A stretch of DNA of 64,000 nucleotides, taken from positions 1-64,000 of the forward strand of contig NZ_CP031337.1 in assembly GCF_003355495.1 (NCBI RefSeq), given 5' to 3'. Made by a program: the position numbers and the translations under genes. Of this stretch, positions 46,259-56,223 are shown one piece after another. Source of the stretch: Crenobacter cavernae. GTDB lineage: Bacteria; Pseudomonadota; Gammaproteobacteria; Burkholderiales; Chromobacteriaceae. Within the stretch, counting starts at the first letter, position 1; each line of letters begins with the position of its first letter. The notes under the pieces were generated by a model that searched no databases, was not told the DNA's origin, and was given only the letters and a program-made list of their open reading frames with translations.

Positions 46259-47812
46259 ATGCTTGACGACATCAAAAAAACCCTCTGGGCCACGGCCGAC
46301 AAGCTGCGCGCTAACATGGACGCGGCCGAATACAAACACCTCGTGCTCGGCCTCATCTTCCTGAAGTATATCTCCGATACCTTCGCCGCCCGCCGCGCCG
46401 AGCTGACCAAGCGTTTTGCAGACGAGGCCGACGACTACTTCCTGCACGATTGCGACGACGAACTGCTCGCCGAAGAACTGGAAGACCGCGACTACTACAA
46501 GGAGGTCAACGTCTTCTGGGTGCCCGAGACTGCCCGCTGGGAAAACCTGCGCTCAGCCGCCAAGCAGACCGACATCGGCAAGCGCATCGACGAGGCGCTG
46601 GCGGAAATCGAAGGCGAGAACCCCAAGCTCAAGGGCATCCTGGACAAGCGCTACGCCCGGGCCCAGCTACCCGACGGCAAGCTGGGGGAACTGGTGGACC
46701 TGATTTCCACCATCGGCTTTGGCGAAGACGCCAGCCAGGCCCGCGACGTGCTGGGCCAAGTCTACGAATACTTCCTCGGCCAGTTCGCCAGCGCCGAAGG
46801 CAAGAAGGGCGGACAGTTCTACACCCCGGCCTCCATCGTCAAAACCTTGGTCGCCGTCCTCGCCCCTCACCATGGCAAGGTCTACGACCCGTGCTGCGGC
46901 TCCGGCGGCATGTTCGTCCAGTCGGAGAAGTTCATCGAGGCCCACGGTGGCAAGCTGGGCGACGTGTCCATCTACGGCCAGGAGTCCAACCCCACCACCT
47001 GGCGCTTGGCAGCGATGAACCTGGCCATTCGCGGCATCGATTACAACCTAGGCCGGGAACCGGCCGACACCTTTACCCGCAACCAGCACCCGGACCTGCG
47101 CGCCGACTTCATCTTGGCCAACCCGCCGTTCAACATCAGCGACTGGTGGCACGGCAGCCTGGAGGGCGACCCGCGCTGGGCTTATGGCACCCCGCCGCAG
47201 GGCAACGCCAACTACGCCTGGCTACAGCACATGCTGCATCACCTGCGTCCCAATGGGCGGGCCGGCATCGTGCTGGCCAACGGCTCGATGAGCTCCAGCC
47301 AGAACAACGAAGGAACCATCCGCGCCGCCATGGTCGAGGCCGACGTGGTGGAGGCGATGATTGCCCTGCCGGGGCAACTGTTCTTCAATACCCAGATTCC
47401 GGCCTGCCTGTGGTTCCTGGCCAAGCAGAAGACCACCCGCCAGGGCGAGGTACTGTTCATCGACGCGCGCAAGCTGGGCTCAATGATTAGCCGCGTCCAG
47501 GCAGAACTGAGCGACGACACCATCGAGCGCATCGCCCAGACCGTAGCAGCCTGGCGTGGCGAAGCCGATGCAGGGCAGTACGAGGACATTCCCGGCTACT
47601 GCCGCAGCGTCAAGCTTGCCGAGATTGCCGAGCATGGCCATGTGCTGACTCCGGGGCGCTATGTCGGCGCTGAGGAAGTCGAGGACGACGACGAAGCCTT
47701 CAGCGAGAAAATGCAGAAGTTGACCGAAAGGTTGGCCGAGCAGATGGCCAAGGGTGCAGAACTGGACGCGTTGATTCGTCAGAAGCTGGGGGGGCTTGGA
47801 TATGAGTTCTGA
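46259..47812 (+). CDS. hsdM: Type I restriction-modification methyltransferase subunit
   Basis: A 517-residue N6-adenine methyltransferase. The N-terminal helical HsdM domain is followed by GGQFYTP (184-190), the SAM motif DPCCGSGGMF (210-219) and catalytic NPPF (288-291). With HsdS it methylates the target site; with HsdR it forms the restriction enzyme. ATG 46259 starts the operon, and its stop overlaps hsdS by 11 bases. It carries one GGTTGGCCGAG word at 47730. Confidence 0.95.
   Translation: MLDDIKKTLWATADKLRANMDAAEYKHLVLGLIFLKYISDTFAARRAELTKRFADEADDYFLHDCDDELLAEELEDRDYYKEVNVFWVPETARWENLRSAAKQTDIGKRIDEALAEIEGENPKLKGILDKRYARAQLPDGKLGELVDLISTIGFGEDASQARDVLGQVYEYFLGQFASAEGKKGGQFYTPASIVKTLVAVLAPHHGKVYDPCCGSGGMFVQSEKFIEAHGGKLGDVSIYGQESNPTTWRLAAMNLAIRGIDYNLGREPADTFTRNQHPDLRADFILANPPFNISDWWHGSLEGDPRWAYGTPPQGNANYAWLQHMLHHLRPNGRAGIVLANGSMSSSQNNEGTIRAAMVEADVVEAMIALPGQLFFNTQIPACLWFLAKQKTTRQGEVLFIDARKLGSMISRVQAELSDDTIERIAQTVAAWRGEADAGQYEDIPGYCRSVKLAEIAEHGHVLTPGRYVGAEEVEDDDEAFSEKMQKLTERLAEQMAKGAELDALIRQKLGGLGYEF
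47727..47741 (+). repeat. Single copy of the GGTTGGCCGAG word in hsdM
   Basis: AAAGGTTGGCCGAGC, encoding Arg-Leu-Ala-Glu in a sequence with neighbouring LAE codons. It may be by chance here, since hsdM is in the acquired island. Confidence 0.4.
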
Positions 47813-49043
47813 GTGGCCGACTGTGCAGCTTGGTGATTGCACTGAGCTAGTCACTGGTTTTCCGTTTAAAAGTGCTCAGTACTCGGAGTCCCCAGATGCA
47901 ATTCGTCTCCTGCGAGGGGACAATATCGGACAAGGCGTCCTTCGCTGGGATGGTGTAAAGAGGTGGCCGCAACAAGCATCGCAGGAGTTAGGCGGTTACG
48001 ACCTAAGGGAGTCGGACATCGTGCTAGCTATGGACCGTCCGTGGATTCCGGCAGGGTTAAAATTTGCTCGAGTAAGAAAAAGTGATTTGCCCTCACTTCT
48101 CGTGCAACGAGTTGCGCGCCTGCGCCCGATGGACTGTATCAGAGCGGATTACCTTTATTGTGTGATTGCGAGCCGCGAATTTACCGAGTACATCCAGAAC
48201 GTAACCACTGGTACCGCAGTTCCTCACATCAGCGCCAAGCAAATACGAGAATTTAAGTTCAAGCTTCCAGACCTTGGCACACAGGTTTTAGTTGGGCAGT
48301 TCCTGGCTAACCTCGACGACCGCATCGCCCTCCTGCGCGAAACCAACGCCACCCAGGAAGCCATCGCCCAAGCGCTGTTCAAGTCCTGGTTTGTCGACTT
48401 CGACCCGGTTCGTGCCAAGCAGGAAGGCCGTGCCCCGGAAGGCATGGACGAAGCCACCGCAGCGCTGTTTCCGGATGAATTTGAGGAGTCGGAATTGGGG
48501 TTGGTGCCGAGGGGGTGGAAACCCATTCGCCTTGACTCGTTCATCGAGCTTGCTTATGGCAAAGCGCTGAAAGCAGAAAATCGAAATCCTGGAAAAGTAC
48601 CTGTGTATGGGTCAGGTGGCATTACTGGCTGGCATGACACCGCGCTAGTTAGCCAAGCGTCCATAATCGTGGGACGTAAGGGTACTGTAGGCAGCATCTA
48701 CTGGGAGAGCCGCCCCTTCTTTCCTATCGATACGGTGTTCTATGTCAAAGCTCAACGCCCATTGACTTACTGTCATCAGCTGCTGAAAACACTCGGCCTG
48801 CATGACATGAATACTGACGCTGCTGTACCCGGCCTGAACCGCGAAAACGTTTACCGGCTGTTAGTACCCGATGCGTCTTTATCGGTTATCAATGCCTTTG
48901 ATGAAGTGGTGAAGGGCTTGCGACAAGCAATCGACCACAATGAGTACCAAGCTCAGACTCTCGCCACTCTCCGCGACACTCTGCTCCCGCGCCTGATTTC
49001 CGGCCAACTCCGCCTGCCAGAGGCTGAGTCTGAGGCCACCTAG
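47802..49043 (+). CDS. hsdS: Type I restriction-modification specificity subunit
   Basis: A 413-residue HsdS with two target-recognition domains (about residues 5-150 and 225-370) and two coiled-coil spacers: LVGQFLANLDDRIALLRETN with AIAQALFKSWFVDFDPV after the first, and QAIDHNEYQAQTLATLRDTL at the end. The second domain has the usual GKVPVYGSGGITG entry. ATG 47802 overlaps hsdM. The two recognition domains define a bipartite target that I cannot predict. Confidence 0.93.
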   Translation: MSSEWPTVQLGDCTELVTGFPFKSAQYSESPDAIRLLRGDNIGQGVLRWDGVKRWPQQASQELGGYDLRESDIVLAMDRPWIPAGLKFARVRKSDLPSLLVQRVARLRPMDCIRADYLYCVIASREFTEYIQNVTTGTAVPHISAKQIREFKFKLPDLGTQVLVGQFLANLDDRIALLRETNATQEAIAQALFKSWFVDFDPVRAKQEGRAPEGMDEATAALFPDEFEESELGLVPRGWKPIRLDSFIELAYGKALKAENRNPGKVPVYGSGGITGWHDTALVSQASIIVGRKGTVGSIYWESRPFFPIDTVFYVKAQRPLTYCHQLLKTLGLHDMNTDAAVPGLNRENVYRLLVPDASLSVINAFDEVVKGLRQAIDHNEYQAQTLATLRDTLLPRLISGQLRLPEAESEAT

Positions 49044-49057
49044 GAGGAAGCTACCGC

Positions 49058-50467
49058 ATGATGACGCTTGACATGTTGGACCGCTGGCTGACCTCGGCCC
49101 CTGAGAGCGAGCACCTGGAATTCAAGGAGGCCAAGCAGCAATACGACACGACCAAGCTGCTTCGCTACTGTGTTGCACTGGCCAACGAAGGCGGCGGGCA
49201 TCTGGTGCTGGGTGTCACGGACAAGCGGCCCCGGAAAGTGGTTGGTACGCGAGCCTTTTTGAATACGGGCGACATCACGGCGCGGATTTTGGAGGTCTTG
49301 CGCATGCGAGTAGATGTGCAAGAGCTGCTACACCCTGATGGCCGTGTGCTCGTATTTGACATCCCGTCCAGACCAGCAGGTACGCCCCTACATCACGAAG
49401 GCGCCTATCTGATGCGCGCCGGAGAAGACCTGGTGCCCATGTCAGCAGACCAGCTCAAGCGCATCCTGGCCGAAGGTGGGCCGGACTGGTTTGAGCTGCC
49501 CGCTCGCGAGGCCGCCAGCCCGGACGATGTGGTGGCTTTGCTGGACACGCAGTCATTCTTCGAACTGATGGGTTTGCCCTACCCGACCAACCGCGACGGG
49601 GTTTTGGCCCGCTTGGCACAGGAACGCCTGATAGAAGACAAGGCTGACGGGTGGTGCATCACCAATCTAGCCGCTGTATTGCTGGCCAAGCGGCTGGACG
49701 CCTTCTCACCCGAACTGGCACGCAAAGCGCCCAGGGTGGTGATTTACGAAGGCGTGAACAAGCTGACCACCCGTGAGGACAAGCCGGGCGTACGAGGCTA
49801 CGCGGTCGGCTTTGAAAGTTTGATTGATTTTGTGCACTCATCTGCTCCGCTCAACCGCTTTGTGGAACAAGTAGTGCGCGAAGAGGTCAAGATGTTCCCT
49901 CGGCAAGCCATTCGTGAATTGGTGGCTAACGCGCTGGTGCACCAAGACTTTGAAGCCACCGGCCAATCGGTCATGGTCGAGATGTACGCGGACCGGTTGG
50001 AGGTGTCCAACCCTGGCCTGCCACCCATCAAGGTGGAGCGCTTCATTGACGAGTTCCGCTCCCGCAACGAGCGACTGGCCGAGCTGATGCGGCGCATGGG
50101 TTTATGCGAGGAAAAAGGCAGCGGCATCGACAAGGTGGTGCACTTGGCTGAGGTGTACCAGTTGCCTGCGCCCGACTTTCGCACCAGTGAGACACGAACC
50201 ACGGCCATCATGTTCGCCCACCAGGACTTTGCAGACATGAGCAAGGCCGACCGAATCCGGGCCTGCTACCAGCACTGCGCACTGAAATACGTCAGCAACG
50301 AGCGCATGTCCAACCAGAGCCTGCGCGAGCGATTCAAGCTGCCAGAGTCCAAAGCGGTGACGGCCTCCCAGGTCATTGGTGCCACCAAGGATGCCGGGCT
50401 TATCAAGGCGGACGAGTCGGAAACGACGTCCACCCGATATGCTCGCTACCTACCGTTCTGGGCATAG
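49058..50467 (+). CDS. AlbA_2/Schlafen-like ATP-binding protein within the type I operon
   Basis: A 469-residue COG2865-type protein. The N-terminal AlbA_2 (Schlafen-like) domain has ESEHLEFKEAK and ANEGGGHLVLGVTDKRPRKVVG. In the middle, AIRELVANALVHQDFE and GSGIDKVV resemble a GHKL-type ATPase part. A C-terminal winged helix follows. It sits 14 bases after hsdS and 110 before hsdR. Proteins of this type are often found between hsdS and hsdR, but their function is unknown; regulation, control of restriction, or an additional anti-phage action are possible. Confidence 0.85.
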   Translation: MMTLDMLDRWLTSAPESEHLEFKEAKQQYDTTKLLRYCVALANEGGGHLVLGVTDKRPRKVVGTRAFLNTGDITARILEVLRMRVDVQELLHPDGRVLVFDIPSRPAGTPLHHEGAYLMRAGEDLVPMSADQLKRILAEGGPDWFELPAREAASPDDVVALLDTQSFFELMGLPYPTNRDGVLARLAQERLIEDKADGWCITNLAAVLLAKRLDAFSPELARKAPRVVIYEGVNKLTTREDKPGVRGYAVGFESLIDFVHSSAPLNRFVEQVVREEVKMFPRQAIRELVANALVHQDFEATGQSVMVEMYADRLEVSNPGLPPIKVERFIDEFRSRNERLAELMRRMGLCEEKGSGIDKVVHLAEVYQLPAPDFRTSETRTTAIMFAHQDFADMSKADRIRACYQHCALKYVSNERMSNQSLRERFKLPESKAVTASQVIGATKDAGLIKADESETTSTRYARYLPFWA

Positions 50468-50577
50468 CAAGTGCTTAAACGCAAACCTTCACGGCGAAAC
50501 CTGTTCAATAAAATATCAATAAATTCAACAAATTAAGTGCTTAATCGCAAATCAATAGGCAGCACCAGGAGGGGGAA

Positions 50578-53500
50578 ATGACCGAAGACCAACTGGAGCA
50601 GGAAACACTGGGTTGGCTGACCGAAGTCGGCTACACCCAGTTGTTTGGCCCAGACCTGGCCCCTGAGGGCGCTAATCCCGAGCGGGCCGACTATCGCCAG
50701 GTGTTGTTGCTGGAGCGACTGCGCGGCGCCGTCGCCCGTCTCAATCCGACCATTCCCTTGGTGGCCCGGGAAGATGCCCTGCGTCAGGTACAGGAACTGG
50801 GCATCCCCGCCCAGCTGTCGGCCAACCGGCGCTTCCATCAACTGTTGGTCGGCGGTGTGCCGGTGGAGTACCAGAAGGACGGCGAGACCCGGGGCGACTT
50901 CGTCCGCCTGGTCAACTGGGCCAACCCTGCCGCCAACGAATGGCTGGCGGTGAACCAGTTCTCCATCAAGGGGCCGCACCACACCCGGCGCCCGGACGTC
51001 ATCCTGTTCCTCAACGGCCTGCCGCTGGTGCTGCTGGAGCTGAAGAACCCGGCCGACGAGAACGCCGACATCTGGAAGGCGTACGACCAGATTCAGACCT
51101 ACAAGGAACAGATTCCGGACGTTTTCCAGTACAACGAAATCCTGGTGATTGCCGACGGTTCCGAAGCGCGCATGGGCTCGCTGTCGGCCAATGGTGAGCG
51201 CTACATGCAGTGGCGCACCATCGACGGCATCACCCTCGACCCGCTCGGCCAGTTCAACGAACTGGAAACCTTGGTGCGCGGCGTGCTGGCGCCGGCCTAC
51301 CTGCTCGACTATCTGCGCTTCTTCGTCCTGTTCGAGGACGATGGCACGCTGGTCAAGAAAATCGCCGGCTACCACCAGTACCATGCAGTGCGGGCCGCCA
51401 TCCAGCAGGTTGTCTCGGCCTCCCGCCCTGGAGGTAGCCATAAGGGCGGCGTAGTGTGGCATACCCAGGGCAGCGGCAAGAGCATCACCATGACCTGCTT
51501 CGCCGCCCGGGTGATGCAGGAGACCGCGATGGAAAACCCCACCATCGTGGTCATCACCGACCGCAACGACCTGGACGGGCAGCTGTTCGGCGTGTTCTCG
51601 CTGGCCCAGGACCTGCTGCGAGAGCAGCCGGTGCAGGCGGCCACCCGCCAGGACCTGCGCGCCAAGCTGGCCAACCGGCCATCCGGTGGCATCGTGTTCG
51701 CCACCATCCAGAAGTTCATGCCCGGGGAGGATGAAGACACCTTCCCGATGCTGTCGGACCGGCACAACATCGTGGTCATCGCCGACGAGGCGCACCGCAC
51801 CCAGTACGGCTTCGAAGCCCAGCTGAAGGGCAAGCCCGGCCAGGAGAAGTATCAGGTCGGCTACGCCCAGCACCTGCGCGACGCGCTGCCCAACGCGACC
51901 TTCGTCGCCTTTACCGGCACCCCGGTGTCGAGCGAGGACCGCGACACCCGGGCGGTATTCGGCGACTACATCCACGTCTACGACATGCAGCAGGCCAAGG
52001 AGGATGGCGCCACCGTGGCCATCTACTTCGAGTCGCGCCTGGCCAAGCTGTCGCTCAAGGCCGAGGAACTGCCCCACATCGATGCGGAAGTCGATGAGCT
52101 GGCGGAGGACGAGGAAGAAAGCCAGCAGGCCAAGCTGAAGAGCCGCTGGGCCGCGCTGGAGAAAGTGGTTGGCGCGGAGCCTCGGGTGGCGGCCGTGGCC
52201 GCCGACCTGGTGGCCCACTTAGAGGAGCGCAATAAGGCGCAGAGCGGCAAGGCGATGGTGGTCGCCATGAGCCGGGAGATTTGCGTTCACCTCTACAACG
52301 AAATCATCAAGCTGCGCCCCGACTGGCATGACGCCGACCCGGAGAAAGGCGCCATCAAGATTGTGATGACCGGCTCCGCCAGCGACAAGGCGCTGCTGCG
52401 GCCCCACATCTACAGCAATCAGGTCAAGAAGCGCCTGGAGAAGCGCTTCAAGGACCCGGCCGACCCGCTGAAGCTGGTTATCGTGCGCGACATGTGGCTG
52501 ACCGGCTTCGATGCCCCCTGCGTGCACACCCTGTACGTCGACAAGCCGATGAAGGGCCACAACCTGATGCAGGCCATCGCCCGGGTGAATCGGGTGTTCA
52601 AGGACAAGCAGGGCGGCCTGGTGGTGGACTACATCGGCATCGCCAACGAGCTGAAGAGCGCCCTCAAGGAATACACCGCCAGCCAGGGCCGGGGCCGCCC
52701 CACGGTGGATGCCGCCGAGGCGTACGCCATCCTGGCGGAGAAGCTCGACATCCTGCGCGGCATGCTGCACGGCTACGACTACAGCGATTTCCTGAGCGCC
52801 GGCCACAAGCGCCTAGCGGGGGCGGCCAACCATGTGCTGGGCTTGGAGGATGGCAAGAAGCGATTTGCCGACACGGCGCTGGCCATGAGCAAAGCCTTCA
52901 CTCTCTGCTGCACCCTGGACGAGGCCAAAGCAGTGCGGGAGGAAGTGGCCTTCATGCAAGCGCTGAAGGTCATCCTGACCAAGCGCGACCTCAGCCAGAA
53001 GAAGCGTACCGATGAAGAGCGGGAACTGGCCATCCGGCAAATCATCGGTTCGGCGGTGGTGTCCGACGATGTGGTGGATGTCTTCCAGGCGGTGGGCCTC
53101 GACAAGCCCAATATCGGCATCCTGGACGACGCCTTCCTGGCGGAAGTGCGCAACCTACCGGAACGGAACCTGGCTGTGGAGCTCTTGGAGCGGCTGCTGG
53201 AGGGCGAAATCAAGAGCCGCTTCGCCGGCAATGTCGTCCAGGAGAAGAAGTTCTCCGAAATGCTGGCCAACGTGGTGAAGCGTTACCAGAACCGGGCCAT
53301 TGAAACCGCCCAGGTCATCGAGGAACTCATCGACATGGCCAAGAAGTTCCATGCCGCCGCCAGCCGCGGGGAGCAGTTGGGGATGACTGAGGATGAAGTC
53401 CGCTTCTACGATGCGCTAGCCAACAACGAATCCGCCGTGCGAGAACTGGCCGATGAGACCTTGAAGAAGATTGCCCATGAGCTGACGGAGAACCTGCGAC

Positions 53501-53664
53501 AGAACATCACCGTGGACTGGTCGGCGCGCGAGAGCGTCCGGGCCAAGCTGCGCCTGATGGTGAAGCGGATTCTGCGGAAGTACAAATACCCGCCGGACCA
53601 GCAAGAAGGTGCGGTGGAGTTGGTGCTGCAGCAAGCCGAAGCGTTGGGTGAGGCTTGGGCCTGA
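50578..53664 (+). CDS. hsdR: Type I restriction endonuclease subunit
   Basis: A 1028-residue HsdR. The N-terminal PD-(D/E)XK nuclease has RRPDVILFLNGLPLVLLELK (PD at 139-140, ELK at 154-156) and the QxxxY-type QIQTYKEQ. The SF2 translocase has Walker A TQGSGKS (296-302), ADEAHRTQYG and VAFTGTPVS. A C-terminal helical domain has KIAHELTENLRQN and ESVRAKLRLMVKRILRKY, the part also found as a scrap at 36.5 kb. All motifs appear intact, so restriction should be active. Start ATG 50578 with GGAGGGGG upstream. Confidence 0.95.
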   Translation: MTEDQLEQETLGWLTEVGYTQLFGPDLAPEGANPERADYRQVLLLERLRGAVARLNPTIPLVAREDALRQVQELGIPAQLSANRRFHQLLVGGVPVEYQKDGETRGDFVRLVNWANPAANEWLAVNQFSIKGPHHTRRPDVILFLNGLPLVLLELKNPADENADIWKAYDQIQTYKEQIPDVFQYNEILVIADGSEARMGSLSANGERYMQWRTIDGITLDPLGQFNELETLVRGVLAPAYLLDYLRFFVLFEDDGTLVKKIAGYHQYHAVRAAIQQVVSASRPGGSHKGGVVWHTQGSGKSITMTCFAARVMQETAMENPTIVVITDRNDLDGQLFGVFSLAQDLLREQPVQAATRQDLRAKLANRPSGGIVFATIQKFMPGEDEDTFPMLSDRHNIVVIADEAHRTQYGFEAQLKGKPGQEKYQVGYAQHLRDALPNATFVAFTGTPVSSEDRDTRAVFGDYIHVYDMQQAKEDGATVAIYFESRLAKLSLKAEELPHIDAEVDELAEDEEESQQAKLKSRWAALEKVVGAEPRVAAVAADLVAHLEERNKAQSGKAMVVAMSREICVHLYNEIIKLRPDWHDADPEKGAIKIVMTGSASDKALLRPHIYSNQVKKRLEKRFKDPADPLKLVIVRDMWLTGFDAPCVHTLYVDKPMKGHNLMQAIARVNRVFKDKQGGLVVDYIGIANELKSALKEYTASQGRGRPTVDAAEAYAILAEKLDILRGMLHGYDYSDFLSAGHKRLAGAANHVLGLEDGKKRFADTALAMSKAFTLCCTLDEAKAVREEVAFMQALKVILTKRDLSQKKRTDEERELAIRQIIGSAVVSDDVVDVFQAVGLDKPNIGILDDAFLAEVRNLPERNLAVELLERLLEGEIKSRFAGNVVQEKKFSEMLANVVKRYQNRAIETAQVIEELIDMAKKFHAAASRGEQLGMTEDEVRFYDALANNESAVRELADETLKKIAHELTENLRQNITVDWSARESVRAKLRLMVKRILRKYKYPPDQQEGAVELVLQQAEALGEAWA

Positions 53665-53701
53665 CGGAGTGCCAAATCTTGATAAAAATTAGGGGGATAG
53701 A

Positions 53702-55819
53702 TTGACGCACACGCTCACTGCAAAAGAACAGTCGCTGGCCAAAATTTTCAGCGATGATTATGTGTTTACCATTCCTGGCTACCAGCGCCCCTATGCCTGG
53801 GGCAAGGAGCAAGCACAAGAGCTTCTGGACGATTTGCTGGGCGCATTGAATATTGCACCTGAACAACTCAGCGAGGCGGCACCGTACTTTCTGGGCAGCA
53901 TCGTGCTTATCAAGGGAGAAAGCTCAGCGGAAGCAACAGTAGTTGACGGCCAGCAGCGGCTGACCACACTGACGCTGCTGCTCTCGGCCATACGGGCTTC
54001 AGTGCACGACACCGCCGTACAGACCGGCATCACCAAACGTATCTACGAGCATGGCGACGTGGTGTCGGCCACTCAGGCACGCTATCGACTCTCGCTGCGC
54101 GAACGGGACCGCGACTTTTTTCGCAAGTACGTTCAGCATGAAAACGGGTTGCCAATAGTAGTACAGCTCAACACTCCGCTCCCCGACGCACAGTCGCGCC
54201 TGCGTGCGAACGCGCAAGTTTTCATGGAAGGCTTGACCAAGCTGACACAGTTCGACTTGGTACGCCTTGTGCAATTCATCATCACGCGCTGCTACCTTGT
54301 TACAGTGGCAACACCTGACCTAGATTCGGCCTATCGCATCTTCGGCGTACTGAACAGCCGTGGCCTGGACCTGAGCGCAACCGACATCCTCAAGGCAGAA
54401 ATCATCGGCGGTATTGCGCCGTCACTACGCGACGTCTACACGGAGAAGTGGGAAGACGAGGAAGAAAACCTAGGGCGGGATGAGTTTGGCGACCTATTCA
54501 GCCACATCCGCATGGTCTATCGCAAGGCCAAGCCGCAGGGCACTTTGCTCAAGGAGTTCAAGGAACATGTCACTCCAGCCAAGCAGCCGCGTGAGTTTGT
54601 CGACGAGATTCTGTTGCCGATGGCCCATGCTTTCGGCGAGTTGCGTGACGCCGACTACTCCAGCCACAAATATGCTGAACAAGTAAATGAGCACCTGCAT
54701 TGGCTCAATCGACTGGAGTTCAAGGACTGGGTACCACCAGCCCTAGCTTTCTTTGTAAGACATCGAGAACAGCCGGACTTGGTGCTGACATTCTTCCGCG
54801 ACCTGGAGCGTCTCGGCTATTCAATGCTGGTTCGCAAGACAGGCGTTAACGACCGGATTGAACGTTTCTCGGCCCTGACCGGAACCGTCGAAAGTGGCCA
54901 AGACCTGTTGGGCAAAACATCGCCACTTCAGCTCTCGCCACAGGAGCAACACGAAACCTATGCTGCGCTGAGTGGCCCGCTATATGACACCCATTCACCA
55001 CGAGCCCTGGCCCTCCTGCTACTACGGCTGGACCGATTGATGTCCGATGGGAGCGCCAGCTACCAGCATGACGTAGTATCCGTCGAACATGTCATGCCTC
55101 AGCAACCCGCACCGAACAGTCAATGGGTGGCATGGGTGCCTGAGGCGGCGGCACATCAGCAATGGGTACATCGCCTCGGCAATCTTACATTGTTGAGCCG
55201 CAAGAAGAATAGCGCGGCAAGCAACCGCGATTTCGCATGGAAGAAATCGGCCTACTTCACCAAGGGCGGGGTATGTAGCTTCGCCCTTACAACGCAAGTG
55301 CTCCAGCATTCAGACTGGACCGTCGAGGTGATGCAGCAACGGCAGGAAGCCATGCTGAAGGCGCTTGAGTCGCACTGGCGCCTAGAAGACCGTAAGAGCA
55401 AGGTAGACATCGCCGAGGCTTTGCTGGCCGACCTGGTCCAAACCAGCGACGGTGCACTCTTTGAATTGGAAAGCGCCAAGCACGGACTTAGTGCCATAGC
55501 TCGGGAAAACGGTCAGGCTTTCACCGTGCAGACCGGCTCGCAGGCCAAACTGGATTGGACAGGGCAACCGCACTCCTATCTGCAATTGCGTGAAGAATTA
55601 CGCAGTGAGGGCACTTTACAGCCGTCCGGAGATGGCACTCACTTGGTATTCACTCGGGATGTAGCCTTCAGCAGCCCCAGCGCAGCATCCGCCACGGTAC
55701 TCGGGCGTACAGACAATGGCCGCAATACCTGGCGCCTCAAGGGAACGTCCATTACTTATGCCGCCTGGCAAGACAACCTGCCGGCAACTCAGCCCACCAC
55801 TGGCCGTGCGGATTCCTAA
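53702..55819 (+). CDS. DUF262/DUF1524/DUF4357 protein (GmrSD-like type IV restriction candidate)
   Basis: A 705-residue protein. The N-terminal DUF262 domain has IPGYQRPYAWGKEQ and VVDGQQRLTTLTL (DGQQR at 82-86), the NTP-binding GmrS-like part. The DUF1524 HNH-like nuclease region has VEHVMPQQ and HRLGNLTLLSRKKNSAASNR. The end, about residues 660-700, resembles DUF4357 (SAASATVLGR, NGRNTWRL). GmrSD relatives cut glucosylated or otherwise modified phage DNA. The TTG at 53702 is the start, supported by AGGGGG upstream. It lies 37 bases after hsdR, so is probably translated from the type I operon message. Confidence 0.85.
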   Translation: MTHTLTAKEQSLAKIFSDDYVFTIPGYQRPYAWGKEQAQELLDDLLGALNIAPEQLSEAAPYFLGSIVLIKGESSAEATVVDGQQRLTTLTLLLSAIRASVHDTAVQTGITKRIYEHGDVVSATQARYRLSLRERDRDFFRKYVQHENGLPIVVQLNTPLPDAQSRLRANAQVFMEGLTKLTQFDLVRLVQFIITRCYLVTVATPDLDSAYRIFGVLNSRGLDLSATDILKAEIIGGIAPSLRDVYTEKWEDEEENLGRDEFGDLFSHIRMVYRKAKPQGTLLKEFKEHVTPAKQPREFVDEILLPMAHAFGELRDADYSSHKYAEQVNEHLHWLNRLEFKDWVPPALAFFVRHREQPDLVLTFFRDLERLGYSMLVRKTGVNDRIERFSALTGTVESGQDLLGKTSPLQLSPQEQHETYAALSGPLYDTHSPRALALLLLRLDRLMSDGSASYQHDVVSVEHVMPQQPAPNSQWVAWVPEAAAHQQWVHRLGNLTLLSRKKNSAASNRDFAWKKSAYFTKGGVCSFALTTQVLQHSDWTVEVMQQRQEAMLKALESHWRLEDRKSKVDIAEALLADLVQTSDGALFELESAKHGLSAIARENGQAFTVQTGSQAKLDWTGQPHSYLQLREELRSEGTLQPSGDGTHLVFTRDVAFSSPSAASATVLGRTDNGRNTWRLKGTSITYAAWQDNLPATQPTTGRADS

Positions 55820-56223
55820 ATGCTCAAAAGGCCACCCCTCTGTGAGAGGTGAGCAGACAGGAGTCTTGACTAATCGTCTCCCTGACTGTTGAAGCTACAC
55901 GCCGTCGTTCATCAGGGTGTGGAATGTGGCTGACCTGGTGGTCACCGCGCCCATTCCCTAATGAGTTCCGACGTATTGCTTCCCTCTGCGCTTGAGCCAC
56001 CAACCAGACAAGAGCCCTCTGGGTTTGCCCTCGGGCTCTTTCTCTTTCGTGGTATTCAGGCCGCCAGCGGCTTGGGGTTAGAGCAGAGTTAGGCAGCTTT
56101 GCATGCGAGGGAGACCGCCAGTGTACGGCTGAGGATGGGAGGCGAAAAAAAAATGAAAGCAAGGATTTGCGATTATTGAAGTAAACCACCCATCCGAATT
56201 AGGTCAGGTATTATGCAGTCTCG
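55820..56223. other. 404-base gap with one hairpin terminator
   Basis: No credible gene. AAGAGCCC (56010-56017) pairs with GGGCTCTT (56033-56040), followed by TCTCTTTCG: a rho-independent terminator on the plus strand, likely for the operon that ends with the DUF262 gene. The 190 bases before it could hold a short non-coding RNA, but I recognise none. Confidence 0.5.
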
